Source: an uncultured Ellagibacter sp. (GTDB lineage Bacteria; Actinomycetota; Coriobacteriia; Coriobacteriales; Eggerthellaceae). Taken from it: DNA of 11,071 nt. Numbering within the stretch: the first letter of the stretch is position 1; the number at the start of each line of letters is the position of its first letter. Both the position numbers and the translations under genes were made by a program. The stretch lies in NCBI GenBank assembly GCA_934661105.1, contig CAKUIV010000065.1:1-11071 (forward strand). Direction: 5' to 3'. Below are positions 1-5,842 of the stretch, piece after piece. The notes beneath the pieces are model-generated. The model was not told the origin of the DNA. It worked only from the letters and a program-made list of their open reading frames with translations, and did no database searches.

Positions 1-177
1 CGATGACTCCAAGACGCTTCACGAAACGCGCTCAACGGCGACGATTCCGCGCATTCTGGGATTTGTGAAAGCCGCCAAACGGCTTAAAGGAAAACTGCCC
101 GCATCCACGACCAGCAGTTCTCCTTCAAACCTTTTGGCGCCTGCGGCCGCTCGCGCGACCTGCGGCGATTCCGCGCC
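1..177. other. Unassigned left-edge segment downstream of the phosphatase gene
   Basis: No gene can be supported here. On the minus strand, a frame running from the phosphatase end reads about 45 codons without a stop and ends with TGA at 19-21, but has no convincing start. On the plus strand, a frame open from base 2 stops at 239-241 and would overlap the phosphatase 3' end tail to tail. Neither shows a recognisable domain. A NotI-type palindrome lies at 143-150. No T-run terminator is visible after the phosphatase stop, so the operon may continue out of the window. Confidence 0.3.
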
Positions 178-831
178 CTACACTTTCGCGTGGCGCCCCC
201 TCGTTTTGTACTTCGCGCGTGCAGACGCCAGGTACGCGTAGTGCTCGACCTTGTGCGCGTCGCTCGCGATGTAGGTGTAGAGGTTCTCCTCGAAGAGCCT
301 CTTCGCCGGCTTCTTCTCCGCGCCCAGGCGCCCGCCCGCCACGAAGTCGGCCGACGCCTGCAGCTTGCAGCCCATGCGCACCAGGTTGCGCGCCACCTCC
401 ACATCGCGCTGCACGGCCTCGTAGCGCTCGGGGTGCGCGATGACCACCTCGTACCCCATGGCCTGCAGCTGGTAGATGGTGCCCTCGTACTCGCGGAAGT
501 GGTGCTCCTTCGCGTGCGTGGAGAGTTCGAGCAGAAACTCGTTCGTGCCGTCGAACGCGAGCCGCGGCGCCCAGTCCAGCCCGAGTTCCATGAGCTTGGC
601 GTGGTTCACCTCGAACCCCATACGCATCGGGAACCCATCCGCATGCGCTTTCAGCAGGCGGAACGCCTCCCACATGGCGTCGAAGTCGAAGTACGGGTCG
701 CGGCAGTGCGGCGTGCACACGATCGACGTGACGCCCGCGGCCTTCGCGGCCTCGAGCATCGCGAGCGACTCCCGCAGATCGTGCGCGCCGTCGTCCACGC
801 CGGGAAGTATGTGGCAATGCATATCGCGCAC
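178..831 (-). CDS. cpsB: PHP-domain tyrosine-protein phosphatase (CpsB/CapC/YwqE type)
   Basis: This is predicted to be a cytosolic manganese-dependent phosphatase that dephosphorylates the tyrosine kinase encoded just upstream, resetting the capsule/exopolysaccharide assembly cycle. Visible PHP motifs are H5-x-H7 near the N-terminus followed by D13-D14, CTPH ending at H42, GFEV with E74, AHPERY with H133, and SDAH with D191 and H193. All the usual metal ligands are therefore present. At 217 residues it is somewhat shorter than typical family members (about 240-260), with the loss at the C-terminus. The start is GTG at 831, sharing one base with the kinase stop (TAGTG), with a GGGAGGT Shine-Dalgarno 8 nt upstream; the ATG three codons later is too far from it. 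The overlap indicates translational coupling. The family assignment is firm; the substrate is inferred from the neighbour. Confidence 0.92.
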   Translation of the reverse strand: MRDMHCHILPGVDDGAHDLRESLAMLEAAKAAGVTSIVCTPHCRDPYFDFDAMWEAFRLLKAHADGFPMRMGFEVNHAKLMELGLDWAPRLAFDGTNEFLLELSTHAKEHHFREYEGTIYQLQAMGYEVVIAHPERYEAVQRDVEVARNLVRMGCKLQASADFVAGGRLGAEKKPAKRLFEENLYTYIASDAHKVEHYAYLASARAKYKTRGRHAKV

Positions 832-1673
832 TACCGCGCACCTCCCCTACGGCCAGCAGCGGATGCGCCGCCGGCACGGTTCACGTGCGGCGTGTTCGAG
901 TGCGCGGTCCCCGGCGCAGCCTGCCCCGCCGGGCGCACAGGGGCAAACTGCGGCTGCGCCGGGGGCATGGGTGACATCTCCGCATGCTTGTCGGCTTTCA
1001 CCCGCTTGCCCGACTGGGTGTAGTAGGCGTAGTAGTACTCGCTGCCCGTGCCCTCGCAGAACGTCGCGCATGTGCCGATCACGTTGGCATCGGCTTTCTT
1101 AAGCTGCTCGAACGCGCCCAAAAGCTCATCGCGCCTGGTCGACCCTGGCTTCACCACCATCACCACGCCGTCCACGAGCGTGGAGAGGATCGCCGCGTCG
1201 ACGAACGTGCCCACCGGCGGCGTGTCGAACACGACGTAGTCGAACTTGTCCTCGAGCGCGGCGACGAGGCGCGCGTACCCCTTCGACGATAGGATGTCGG
1301 CGGGGTTGGGGATGTTCGGCTCCGAATCGAGCAGGTACAGGTCGCGCACCTTCGTCGGCGCGATGGCCTGGTCGATCGTCGCGGCCTTGGTGATGACCGC
1401 GTACACGCCCGCCTGCCCGCGCACGCCGAGCATGTTCGCGAGCGAGCGGCGACGCATGTCGGCCTCGACAAGCAGCGTGCGCTTGCCGGAGGTGGCAATC
1501 GCCTTCGCAAGCTCCACGGCCGTCGTCGACTTGCCTTCGTTCGGCACCGAGCTCGTGATCGCGATGGATTGAAGCGGCGAGTCGGGCGACATGAAGCGGA
1601 TGTTCGCGAAGAGCGTCTTCGCGGCGTTCTGCACCTCAAGCGAGTTGGAGGACGCCTTCTTTTTCTTTCCCAC
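831..1673 (-). CDS. cpsD: Bacterial tyrosine kinase, CpsD/CapB family
   Basis: This is predicted to be a cytosolic BY-kinase that autophosphorylates a C-terminal tyrosine cluster and works with a separate membrane activator (here the Wzz-like protein encoded 15 nt upstream) to control polysaccharide polymerisation and export. The Walker A loop is SSVPNEGKST with K48, the Walker A' region is LLVEADMRR with D72, and the Walker B is VVFDTPP with D150. The tyrosine cluster at residues 213-218 has five Tyr in six positions. After it comes an unusual tail of about 60 residues rich in Pro, Ala, Gly and Arg, where many homologues simply end at the cluster. The start is GTG at 1673 with AAGGAGG six bases upstream, followed by a Lys-rich N-terminus. 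Length is 280 residues (family about 220-250), the excess being the tail. The kinase motifs are seen; the partnership is inferred from operon order. Confidence 0.95.
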   Translation of the reverse strand: MGKKKKASSNSLEVQNAAKTLFANIRFMSPDSPLQSIAITSSVPNEGKSTTAVELAKAIATSGKRTLLVEADMRRRSLANMLGVRGQAGVYAVITKAATIDQAIAPTKVRDLYLLDSEPNIPNPADILSSKGYARLVAALEDKFDYVVFDTPPVGTFVDAAILSTLVDGVVMVVKPGSTRRDELLGAFEQLKKADANVIGTCATFCEGTGSEYYYAYYTQSGKRVKADKHAEMSPMPPAQPQFAPVRPAGQAAPGTAHSNTPHVNRAGGASAAGRRGGAR

Positions 1674-1688
1674 GGGTATCCTCCTTCT

Positions 1689-2339
1689 CTACTTGATGGT
1701 CGGGATGCGGCCGATGACGGGCACGCCGAGCAGCTCTTCGAGCTCGTCGGCCGAGCGCACACGCGTGTTCAGCATGTCCATGACGACCACGATCGCGATG
1801 GCGAGGAAGATGCCGGCGAGAAATGCGACCGCCGTGTACATCGCGCGCGGCGGGCCCGAAGGCGTCGACGCCTCGACCGCCTTGTCGATCACGTTGATGC
1901 TCTTGATGTCCATGACCTCGCGCGCCACGGAATCGGTCGTTTCTGCAAGCCCGTTCGCCACGATGGCCGCCGTCTGCGCCGACTTCCCCGTGACCGACAC
2001 GGTGATCACGCGCGTGGTGGTCTCGCTCGACACCGCGATCTTGTAGCCGTCGAGGTTCTTCATCTGCAGCTTGTCGGCCGTGTCGCTCTCGATGCGGTCG
2101 CTCTTGATGAGCTTGGCCACGTCGTTGGTGAGCATCTGGCTAGCCGACAGGTCGCTGTTGGTGAGCGCGGAGTTGCCCTCGTTCGCGCGCGTGAGCACGT
2201 ACATCGAGGTGCTCGACGTGTAGGAGTTGGGCAGCACGAGCCACGCCACCGCCGCCGTCGCCGCGGCGCAGAGGACGGGAAGCACGATGACGAGCTTCAG
2301 GTGTTTGCGAAGCAGTTTTAGAAGTTCAAGGAGCGTCAT
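1689..2339 (-). CDS. Wzz/CapA/YveK-type polysaccharide chain-length regulator and kinase activator
   Basis: This is a membrane protein of the polysaccharide copolymerase type. Such proteins set chain length and activate the cognate tyrosine kinase through a cytosolic C-terminal tail. The 216-residue product has a short cytosolic N-terminus, a first transmembrane helix at about residues 14-36, an extracytoplasmic domain of about 130 residues, and a second helix at about 167-190. That helix is preceded by the Pro-rich segment TPSGPPR typical of Wzz proteins. The tail after it (NTRVRSADELEELLGVPVIG) matches the usual kinase-contacting end. The kinase domain is absent, as in other two-component Gram-positive systems, and is supplied by the next gene. 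ATG at 2339 lies four bases beyond the LCP stop; the nearest Shine-Dalgarno (AAGGAGA) is inside the end of the LCP gene, suggesting coupling. Confidence 0.9.
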   Translation of the reverse strand: MTLLELLKLLRKHLKLVIVLPVLCAAATAAVAWLVLPNSYTSSTSMYVLTRANEGNSALTNSDLSASQMLTNDVAKLIKSDRIESDTADKLQMKNLDGYKIAVSSETTTRVITVSVTGKSAQTAAIVANGLAETTDSVAREVMDIKSINVIDKAVEASTPSGPPRAMYTAVAFLAGIFLAIAIVVVMDMLNTRVRSADELEELLGVPVIGRIPTIK

Positions 2340-2343
2340 AAGG

Positions 2344-3479
2344 TCACTTGGCCTCTCCTTCGGAGGTGTTCGGGGTGTTGGCGGCGGCTTGCTCGGCCTG
2401 CGAGGGGACTTCGCCCGTGCCGTTGGGATTGCCGCCGATGTCGACGCGGGCCATCATTGCCTTCCATTCATCTTCGAGCGTGATGGTATACGACACGCCG
2501 TTCTCGGTTGCGGTGGTCGAGGGCACCGTGGCCGAGTAGAAGGTCGTCTGCCCCGCGGACTGCATGGTCAGCGCGAGCGACACCACATCGGCAACCGAAA
2601 GATCGGTCGTCACGCATTGCGCGAGCTTGCTCACCGTGCCCGGAAGCTGCGTGGGTTGCTGGTCGAGCACCTGCTTCATGATGGCCTGCGCGACGAGCTT
2701 CTGGTTGTCCGCGCGCTGGAAGTCGCCGCGCTCGTAGCCGTAGCGCTCGCGGGCGAAGGCAAGCGCCTGCTCGCCGGAGAGCAGCTGGTAGCCCGCATCG
2801 ATGCGCTCGCCGGTGTTGGAAGCACCGGTCTGGTTGTTGGAAACGGGCACGTCGACCCAGACGCCGCCCAGGTCATCGACGAGTTCCTGCAGCTCGTCGA
2901 AGTGGATTTCGGCATAGTGGGAAATAGGGACGCCGGCAATCTCGGACACGGCTTTGACCGCGCCCGCCGCACCTCCAAAGGCGTAGGCGGCGTTGATTTT
3001 CTGGGTGCCCTGCCCCTCGATTTCAACCTTCGTGTCGCGAGGGATAGACACCATGGTGACCTTGCCGTTCGCCGCGTCGACGCGCAAAAGGATCATCACG
3101 TCGGAACGCGAAACGGTGTCTCCTTCGCGCGCGTCCGAACCGAGCACGAGCATATAGAAAGGCTGGGATCTGTCCTGCGACTGGGCATCGCCCACGAGCG
3201 CGGACTTCAGCTGCCAGGCATCGTCGCCCTTGGGGGCCATGGACTGGTTGAGCGAATTAAGATAGAGCCCGAACGCCGCGCCCGCAGCCGCGAGCACTAG
3301 CACGATCGCGACGATGACCGCGATAACGCGGTTGCGGACTTTATGGGACTTCCGCCTCTTGCGGACTCGGGTTAGGCTTTCCGGAGCGCCGTAGTACGCC
3401 GCCGAAGAACGACTTTCACTGAGAGACCCCCCCCCGCAAAGTTTTCGACAGGAGAATCGCCGTGCTTGGCATGATTCAT
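2344..3479 (-). CDS. LytR-CpsA-Psr (LCP) family cell-wall glycopolymer ligase, frame interrupted at a poly-G tract
   Basis: LCP proteins are membrane-anchored enzymes that transfer lipid-linked glycopolymers such as capsule or teichoic-acid-like chains onto peptidoglycan. The domain is clear: FYMLVLGSDAREGDTVSRSD, SIPRDTKV and KINAAYAFGG motifs, and the RERYGYERGDFQRADNQK segment with its conserved arginines. The uninterrupted frame runs from the stop at 2344 back to a stop near 3556 but has no ATG, TTG or well-placed GTG upstream of the membrane helix. A GTG at 3303 would cut that helix and has no Shine-Dalgarno. ATG at 3479 with AAGGAGG upstream is the natural start, but it is out of frame by one base because of nine G at 3427-3435. 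Adding one G gives a coherent 378-residue protein: Ser/Gly-rich N-terminus, a basic RVRKRRKSHKVRNR stretch, one membrane helix, then the LCP domain. As read, translation stops after 35 codons at 3372. Confidence 0.85.
3427..3435 (-). repeat. G9 homopolymer within the LCP gene (C9 on plus strand)
   Basis: Nine consecutive G on the coding strand lie 15 codons after the ATG at 3479. The run is the exact place where the start codon and the LCP domain change frame. Ten G (or seven) join ATG 3479 to the domain. A second ATG at 3472 is in a third frame that would join with eight or eleven G. With the nine seen here neither ATG reads through. Runs of this length are classic slipped-strand sites and are also where base callers most often lose a base. 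Confidence 0.9.
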
Positions 3480-3490
3480 TTGCGCGAAAA

Positions 3491-3497
3491 CCTCCTT
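3491..3497 (-). promoter_or_regulatory. Ribosome binding site for the LCP gene
   Basis: AAGGAGG on the minus strand, complementary to the 16S rRNA 3' end, sits 11 nt upstream of ATG 3479. The spacing is slightly long, but it is the only strong Shine-Dalgarno near the gene's 5' end and identifies the start on the far side of the G9 run. Confidence 0.7.
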
Positions 3498-3724
3498 CAC
3501 AGGGTAACGACAGGGGCGAGCATCGTTGGATGCGAGGTAATCTGACCCAGAAACGTCATCAAACTCTTTATTTCTTGACCATGTTAGCATGTTCAGCTTT
3601 ATTTGCTGGAAGAATATCGTAAAAGGACGCTAAGCATTTCGCATTCAAGCGCCCCCCCGACAGCCCATTCGGGGTCGATGCGCCCACTCTCAGAATGGCC
3701 GGAGCGGCACCTTCAAAAAATCGT

Positions 3725-3848
3725 GCGATTTGCGCAGGTTTAGCCGAGGCTGGTCTGCAGACGGCCTTATCAGGGCTGCAAAAGCCCAGGTCGCGACGTG
3801 GCAAGCGGGCCTTTACCCCAAGTCAGCCGCAAAACCTGCGCAGATCGC
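3725..3848. repeat. 17-bp inverted repeat with about 90 bp between the arms
   Basis: The left arm GCGATTTGCGCAGGTTT (3725-3741) and the right arm AAACCTGCGCAGATCGC (3832-3848) are complementary at 16 of 17 positions. On the minus strand the second arm is followed four bases later by T6 (3715-3720), so the whole could act as a long-looped terminator of the yddG transcript. The interior has further small palindromes, including GTCTGCAGAC and GGTCGCGACG-like cores. It could equally be a dispersed intergenic repeat. Confidence 0.65.
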
Positions 3849-3863
3849 GGCTTTTCTCAACAA

Positions 3864-3891
3864 GCGACGCACTGCGCGCGCCGTGCGTCGC
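3864..3891 (-). terminator. GC-rich hairpin downstream of yddG
   Basis: An 8-bp perfect stem GCGACGCA/TGCGTCGC with a 12-nt loop begins 24 nt after the yddG stop on the minus strand. It is followed only by TTGTTG and not a clean T run, so it is a weak intrinsic terminator candidate, possibly acting with the larger inverted repeat beyond it. Confidence 0.4.
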
Positions 3892-3914
3892 TGCGCTGCG
3901 TGCTCCCGTCGCAG

Positions 3915-4832
3915 CTAGCCCCGCCCTTTTGCAGCGCGCTTCCCGAGCGTCAGGTTCAAAACCGACCCGGCTACCACGAACGCGACACCCGTCCAGAAGA
4001 GCGCCGGCAGCGATAACCCCAAGATGATGGAACTCGCCACCGCCGACAAAAACGGCGCCGCGTACGACGCCACAGCCATGCGCGCCACGTTGCCGAACAG
4101 AAGCCCATGGTTCCAGCACGCATACCCCGCCGCGATCGATCCCGTCGCGCACAAAAGGAAGAGAATGGACGCAACCGAAAAGCCGCCCACCGGAGCAGGG
4201 GCTCCCTGCAAGGCGAATGCGATCCAGAACACCACCGCGACACCGACCATGAAATACGCCGTCGCGTCCTTGCCGTTCGTGATGCGTGGCGTGACGACGG
4301 AATACGTCGCCCAGGCGATCGCCGCTGCAAGCGTAAGCGCGAACGGCAGCGGGTTCGATGCGACATCGGCTGCGACCACAGCAGCGTCGAGCCCTGCATC
4401 ACCCCCGACCGCGAGCATCACGCCGATACCCGCGACGACCGCGCCCGGGATCGCGCGCACGAACCCGCGACCGCCGCCCGAGGCCGTGGAGTTCAGAAGC
4501 ACGGTGAGCGAAGGCCACAGGTAGTTCACCATGCTGAGCTCGACGGTTTGCGTGGAAGAGGCGGCAAGGCCGATGGAAAGGCTGATCGCAGCCTCGTAGA
4601 AGACGAACATCGCGCCGCTGATCAGGAGATATTTCTTAGGGTAGGAACTCAGCTTGGCGGGCTTGAGCACGACGAACAGCGACACCGCGCCAAGCGTGTA
4701 GATGAGCGCCGCGCCGAGCACCGGGCCGAACCCCTGGGACGTGAGGCGCACGAACCCGAACATCATGCTCCAGAACACGAGCGCCAAAAACCCGATCGCC
4801 GTCGCCTTACCGCTATCCGATGTGCCGCTCAC
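3915..4832 (-). CDS. yddG: EamA/DMT-family exporter, YddG type (aromatic amino acid export)
   Basis: This is an inner-membrane drug/metabolite transporter of 305 residues with about ten predicted transmembrane helices arranged as two EamA repeats. The N-terminal IGFLALVFWSMMFGFVRLTS, then GFGPVLGAALIYTLGAV, FYEAAISLSIGLA and MVNYLWPSLT (101-110), line up with the same blocks recalled from E. coli YddG, which exports aromatic amino acids and related compounds. The second half has IAWATYSVVT and AAGYACWNHGLLFGNVARMA, also YddG-like. The start is GTG at 4832, four bases after a GGAAGGAA Shine-Dalgarno. It diverges from the flavoprotein gene across 161 bases. The family is firm and the YddG subgroup likely; the actual substrate is not shown by sequence. 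No frameshift or truncation is seen. Confidence 0.85.
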   Translation of the reverse strand: MSGTSDSGKATAIGFLALVFWSMMFGFVRLTSQGFGPVLGAALIYTLGAVSLFVVLKPAKLSSYPKKYLLISGAMFVFYEAAISLSIGLAASSTQTVELSMVNYLWPSLTVLLNSTASGGGRGFVRAIPGAVVAGIGVMLAVGGDAGLDAAVVAADVASNPLPFALTLAAAIAWATYSVVTPRITNGKDATAYFMVGVAVVFWIAFALQGAPAPVGGFSVASILFLLCATGSIAAGYACWNHGLLFGNVARMAVASYAAPFLSAVASSIILGLSLPALFWTGVAFVVAGSVLNLTLGKRAAKGRG

Positions 4833-4993
4833 GCGCTTCCTTCCCGTAAAATCGCCAACCCTTTTATTGTAGGGATATCGGGAGAGGTTGCGTTGCGAAT
4901 CTTGGCGCGCAAGCTCGTTTCATCGACGAAAGCTGCTCGTGCACTGCGCTCTCGCGATAGAATGAAACCGTCCAAGACGAGAGAGGAAACATC
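4833..4993. promoter_or_regulatory. Divergent promoter region between yddG and the flavoprotein gene
   Basis: The 161-bp spacer must hold promoters for both directions. On minus, TACAAT (4866-4871) lies about 34 nt before the yddG GTG. On plus, TAGAAT (4958-4963) lies 30 nt before ATG 4994. Each matches five of six -10 bases, but neither has a good -35 at 16-18 nt, so these are tentative. Plus-strand AGAGGAAACATC supplies the flavoprotein ribosome binding site. Confidence 0.35.
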
Positions 4994-5620
4994 ATGAAGG
5001 TTCTTATGGTGAACGGAAGTCCCAAGGCGAAGGGAAACACCGCCCGTGCGCTCGACGAGATCGCGCGCACGCTCGAGGCGGAAGGCGTCGAATCGGAGGT
5101 CTTCCGACTCGGCGGCGCGGCAATTCGCGACTGCATCGGCTGCGGCAAGTGCGGCGAGCTCGACTGCGCGTGCGTGTTCGACGACGACGTCGTGAACGAG
5201 CTCATCGCGAAGGCGAAAGAGGCCGACGGCTTCATCTTCGGCACGCCCGTCTACTACGCGCACCCCACGGGCCGCATCCTCTCGGCGCTCGACCGCGCGT
5301 TCTACGCCGGCAGCAAGGTTTTCGCCCATAAACCGGGTGCGGCGGTGGCCGTGGCACGTCGCGGCGGCATCACCGCGTCGTTCGACGTGCTGAACAAGTA
5401 CTTCACCATCAATCAGATGCCGATCGTGTCCTCGACGTACTGGAACGGCGTGGGCGGGCGCGTCCCGGGCGACGCCGAGCGCGACACCGAGGGCCTGCAG
5501 ACCATGCGCAACATCGGCCATAACATGGCGTGGCTGCTGAAGTGCATCGATGCGGGCCGCGCCGCCGGCATCGAAGCGCCCACAGCCGAGCGCGGCGCAA
5601 TGAAGAACCTGGGCGAATAG
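4994..5620 (+). CDS. Flavodoxin-fold NAD(P)H-dependent oxidoreductase, iron-sulfur flavoprotein-like
   Basis: The 208-residue soluble protein begins with the FMN-phosphate loop of the flavodoxin/NADPH-dependent FMN reductase superfamily (VNGSPKAKGNT, residues 6-16) and has the second flavin-contacting loop GTPVYYAHPTG (83-93). Between them, C47-x2-C50-x2-C53-x4-C58 fits the CX2CX2CX4-7C signature of archaeal and clostridial iron-sulfur flavoproteins, which bind a [4Fe-4S] cluster next to FMN and pass electrons from ferredoxin; C60 is an extra cysteine. A redox role is therefore likely and a cluster plausible, but the electron donor and acceptor cannot be told. ATG 4994 follows AGAGGA at normal spacing. 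It is the only plus-strand gene here and appears monocistronic, with a structured region 23 nt after the stop. Confidence 0.85.
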   Translation: MKVLMVNGSPKAKGNTARALDEIARTLEAEGVESEVFRLGGAAIRDCIGCGKCGELDCACVFDDDVVNELIAKAKEADGFIFGTPVYYAHPTGRILSALDRAFYAGSKVFAHKPGAAVAVARRGGITASFDVLNKYFTINQMPIVSSTYWNGVGGRVPGDAERDTEGLQTMRNIGHNMAWLLKCIDAGRAAGIEAPTAERGAMKNLGE

Positions 5621-5642
5621 CGCCCGACAGGCGGCTTGAGAA

Positions 5643-5697
5643 CGAAGGGCCTCACCCCGAACGCGCGAACGACGCGGCTTCGAGTCAGGGCCCTTCG
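5643..5697 (+). terminator. Nested stem-loop after the flavoprotein gene
   Basis: The outer arms CGAAGGGCC (5643-5651) and GGCCCTTCG (5689-5697) are perfectly complementary. Inside them CGAACGCG can pair with CGCGGCTTCG apart from a two-base bulge, giving a nested stem. It starts 23 nt after the stop at 5620. There is no T run, so it is a candidate terminator or mRNA 3' structure, possibly shared with the tatD transcript that converges from the other side. Confidence 0.4.
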
Positions 5698-5738
5698 CGC
5701 ATATGCGCAGGCGTAGGCGGCGAGCGCAGCTGCGCTCG
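5697..5738. repeat. Two perfect palindromes in the convergent spacer
   Basis: GCGCATATGCGC (5697-5708) and CGAGCGCAGCTGCGCTCG (5721-5738) are perfect 12-bp and 18-bp palindromes between two convergent genes. The second would fold without a loop of useful size in RNA, so a protein-binding site or simple GC-rich dyad is as likely as a terminator. The remaining bases up to 5842 show no gene. Confidence 0.5.
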
Positions 5739-5842
5739 GCAGTCGCGCTCGCAAAACGCGCCGTGCGCAAGCGATGCCCTAAGCGCTTCCGCGCGATCAA
5801 GCGAAGCCATGAGCATGCGCGGCGCCTCGGAAGCATGTGACC

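Larger units (their letters stand above)
3480..3914. other. Intergenic region between the LCP operon leader and the yddG 3' end
   Basis: No gene is supported in these 435 bases. The half next to the LCP gene is less GC-rich and should hold the operon promoter, but no convincing -35/-10 pair could be picked out by eye. It also has a C7 run at 3652-3658. The other half holds a 17-bp inverted repeat (3725-3741 and 3832-3848) and a GC-rich hairpin (3864-3891). Short reading frames on both strands translate the two repeat arms into the same KPAQIA peptide, which is explained by the inverted repeat and not by coding. Confidence 0.6.

Noticed and set aside
2..241. 3' end of a plus-strand gene entering from the left edge
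   Set aside because: The frame is open but has mixed codon use and no recognisable domain, and would overlap the phosphatase 3' end by about 60 bases.
2227..3300. 357-codon plus-strand frame opposite the LCP and Wzz genes
   Set aside because: Antisense to recognised domains; composition is Gly/Arg/His/Val rich and no motif is visible.
2344..3303. Taking GTG 3303 as the LCP start
   Set aside because: It would remove part of the membrane anchor and all of the basic N-terminal segment, and has no Shine-Dalgarno. The frame remains open with sensible LCP-like sequence up to the G9 run.
3574..3603. Plus-strand promoter beginning TTGACC
   Set aside because: The -35 is good, but the matching -10 at 18 nt (TTTATT) is poor and no plus-strand gene follows.
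3568..4027. Small genes in the 3568-4027 interval on either strand with a shared KPAQIA peptide
   Set aside because: The shared peptide follows directly from the inverted repeat read on opposite strands. Neither frame has a good ribosome binding site and they overlap each other and the yddG end.
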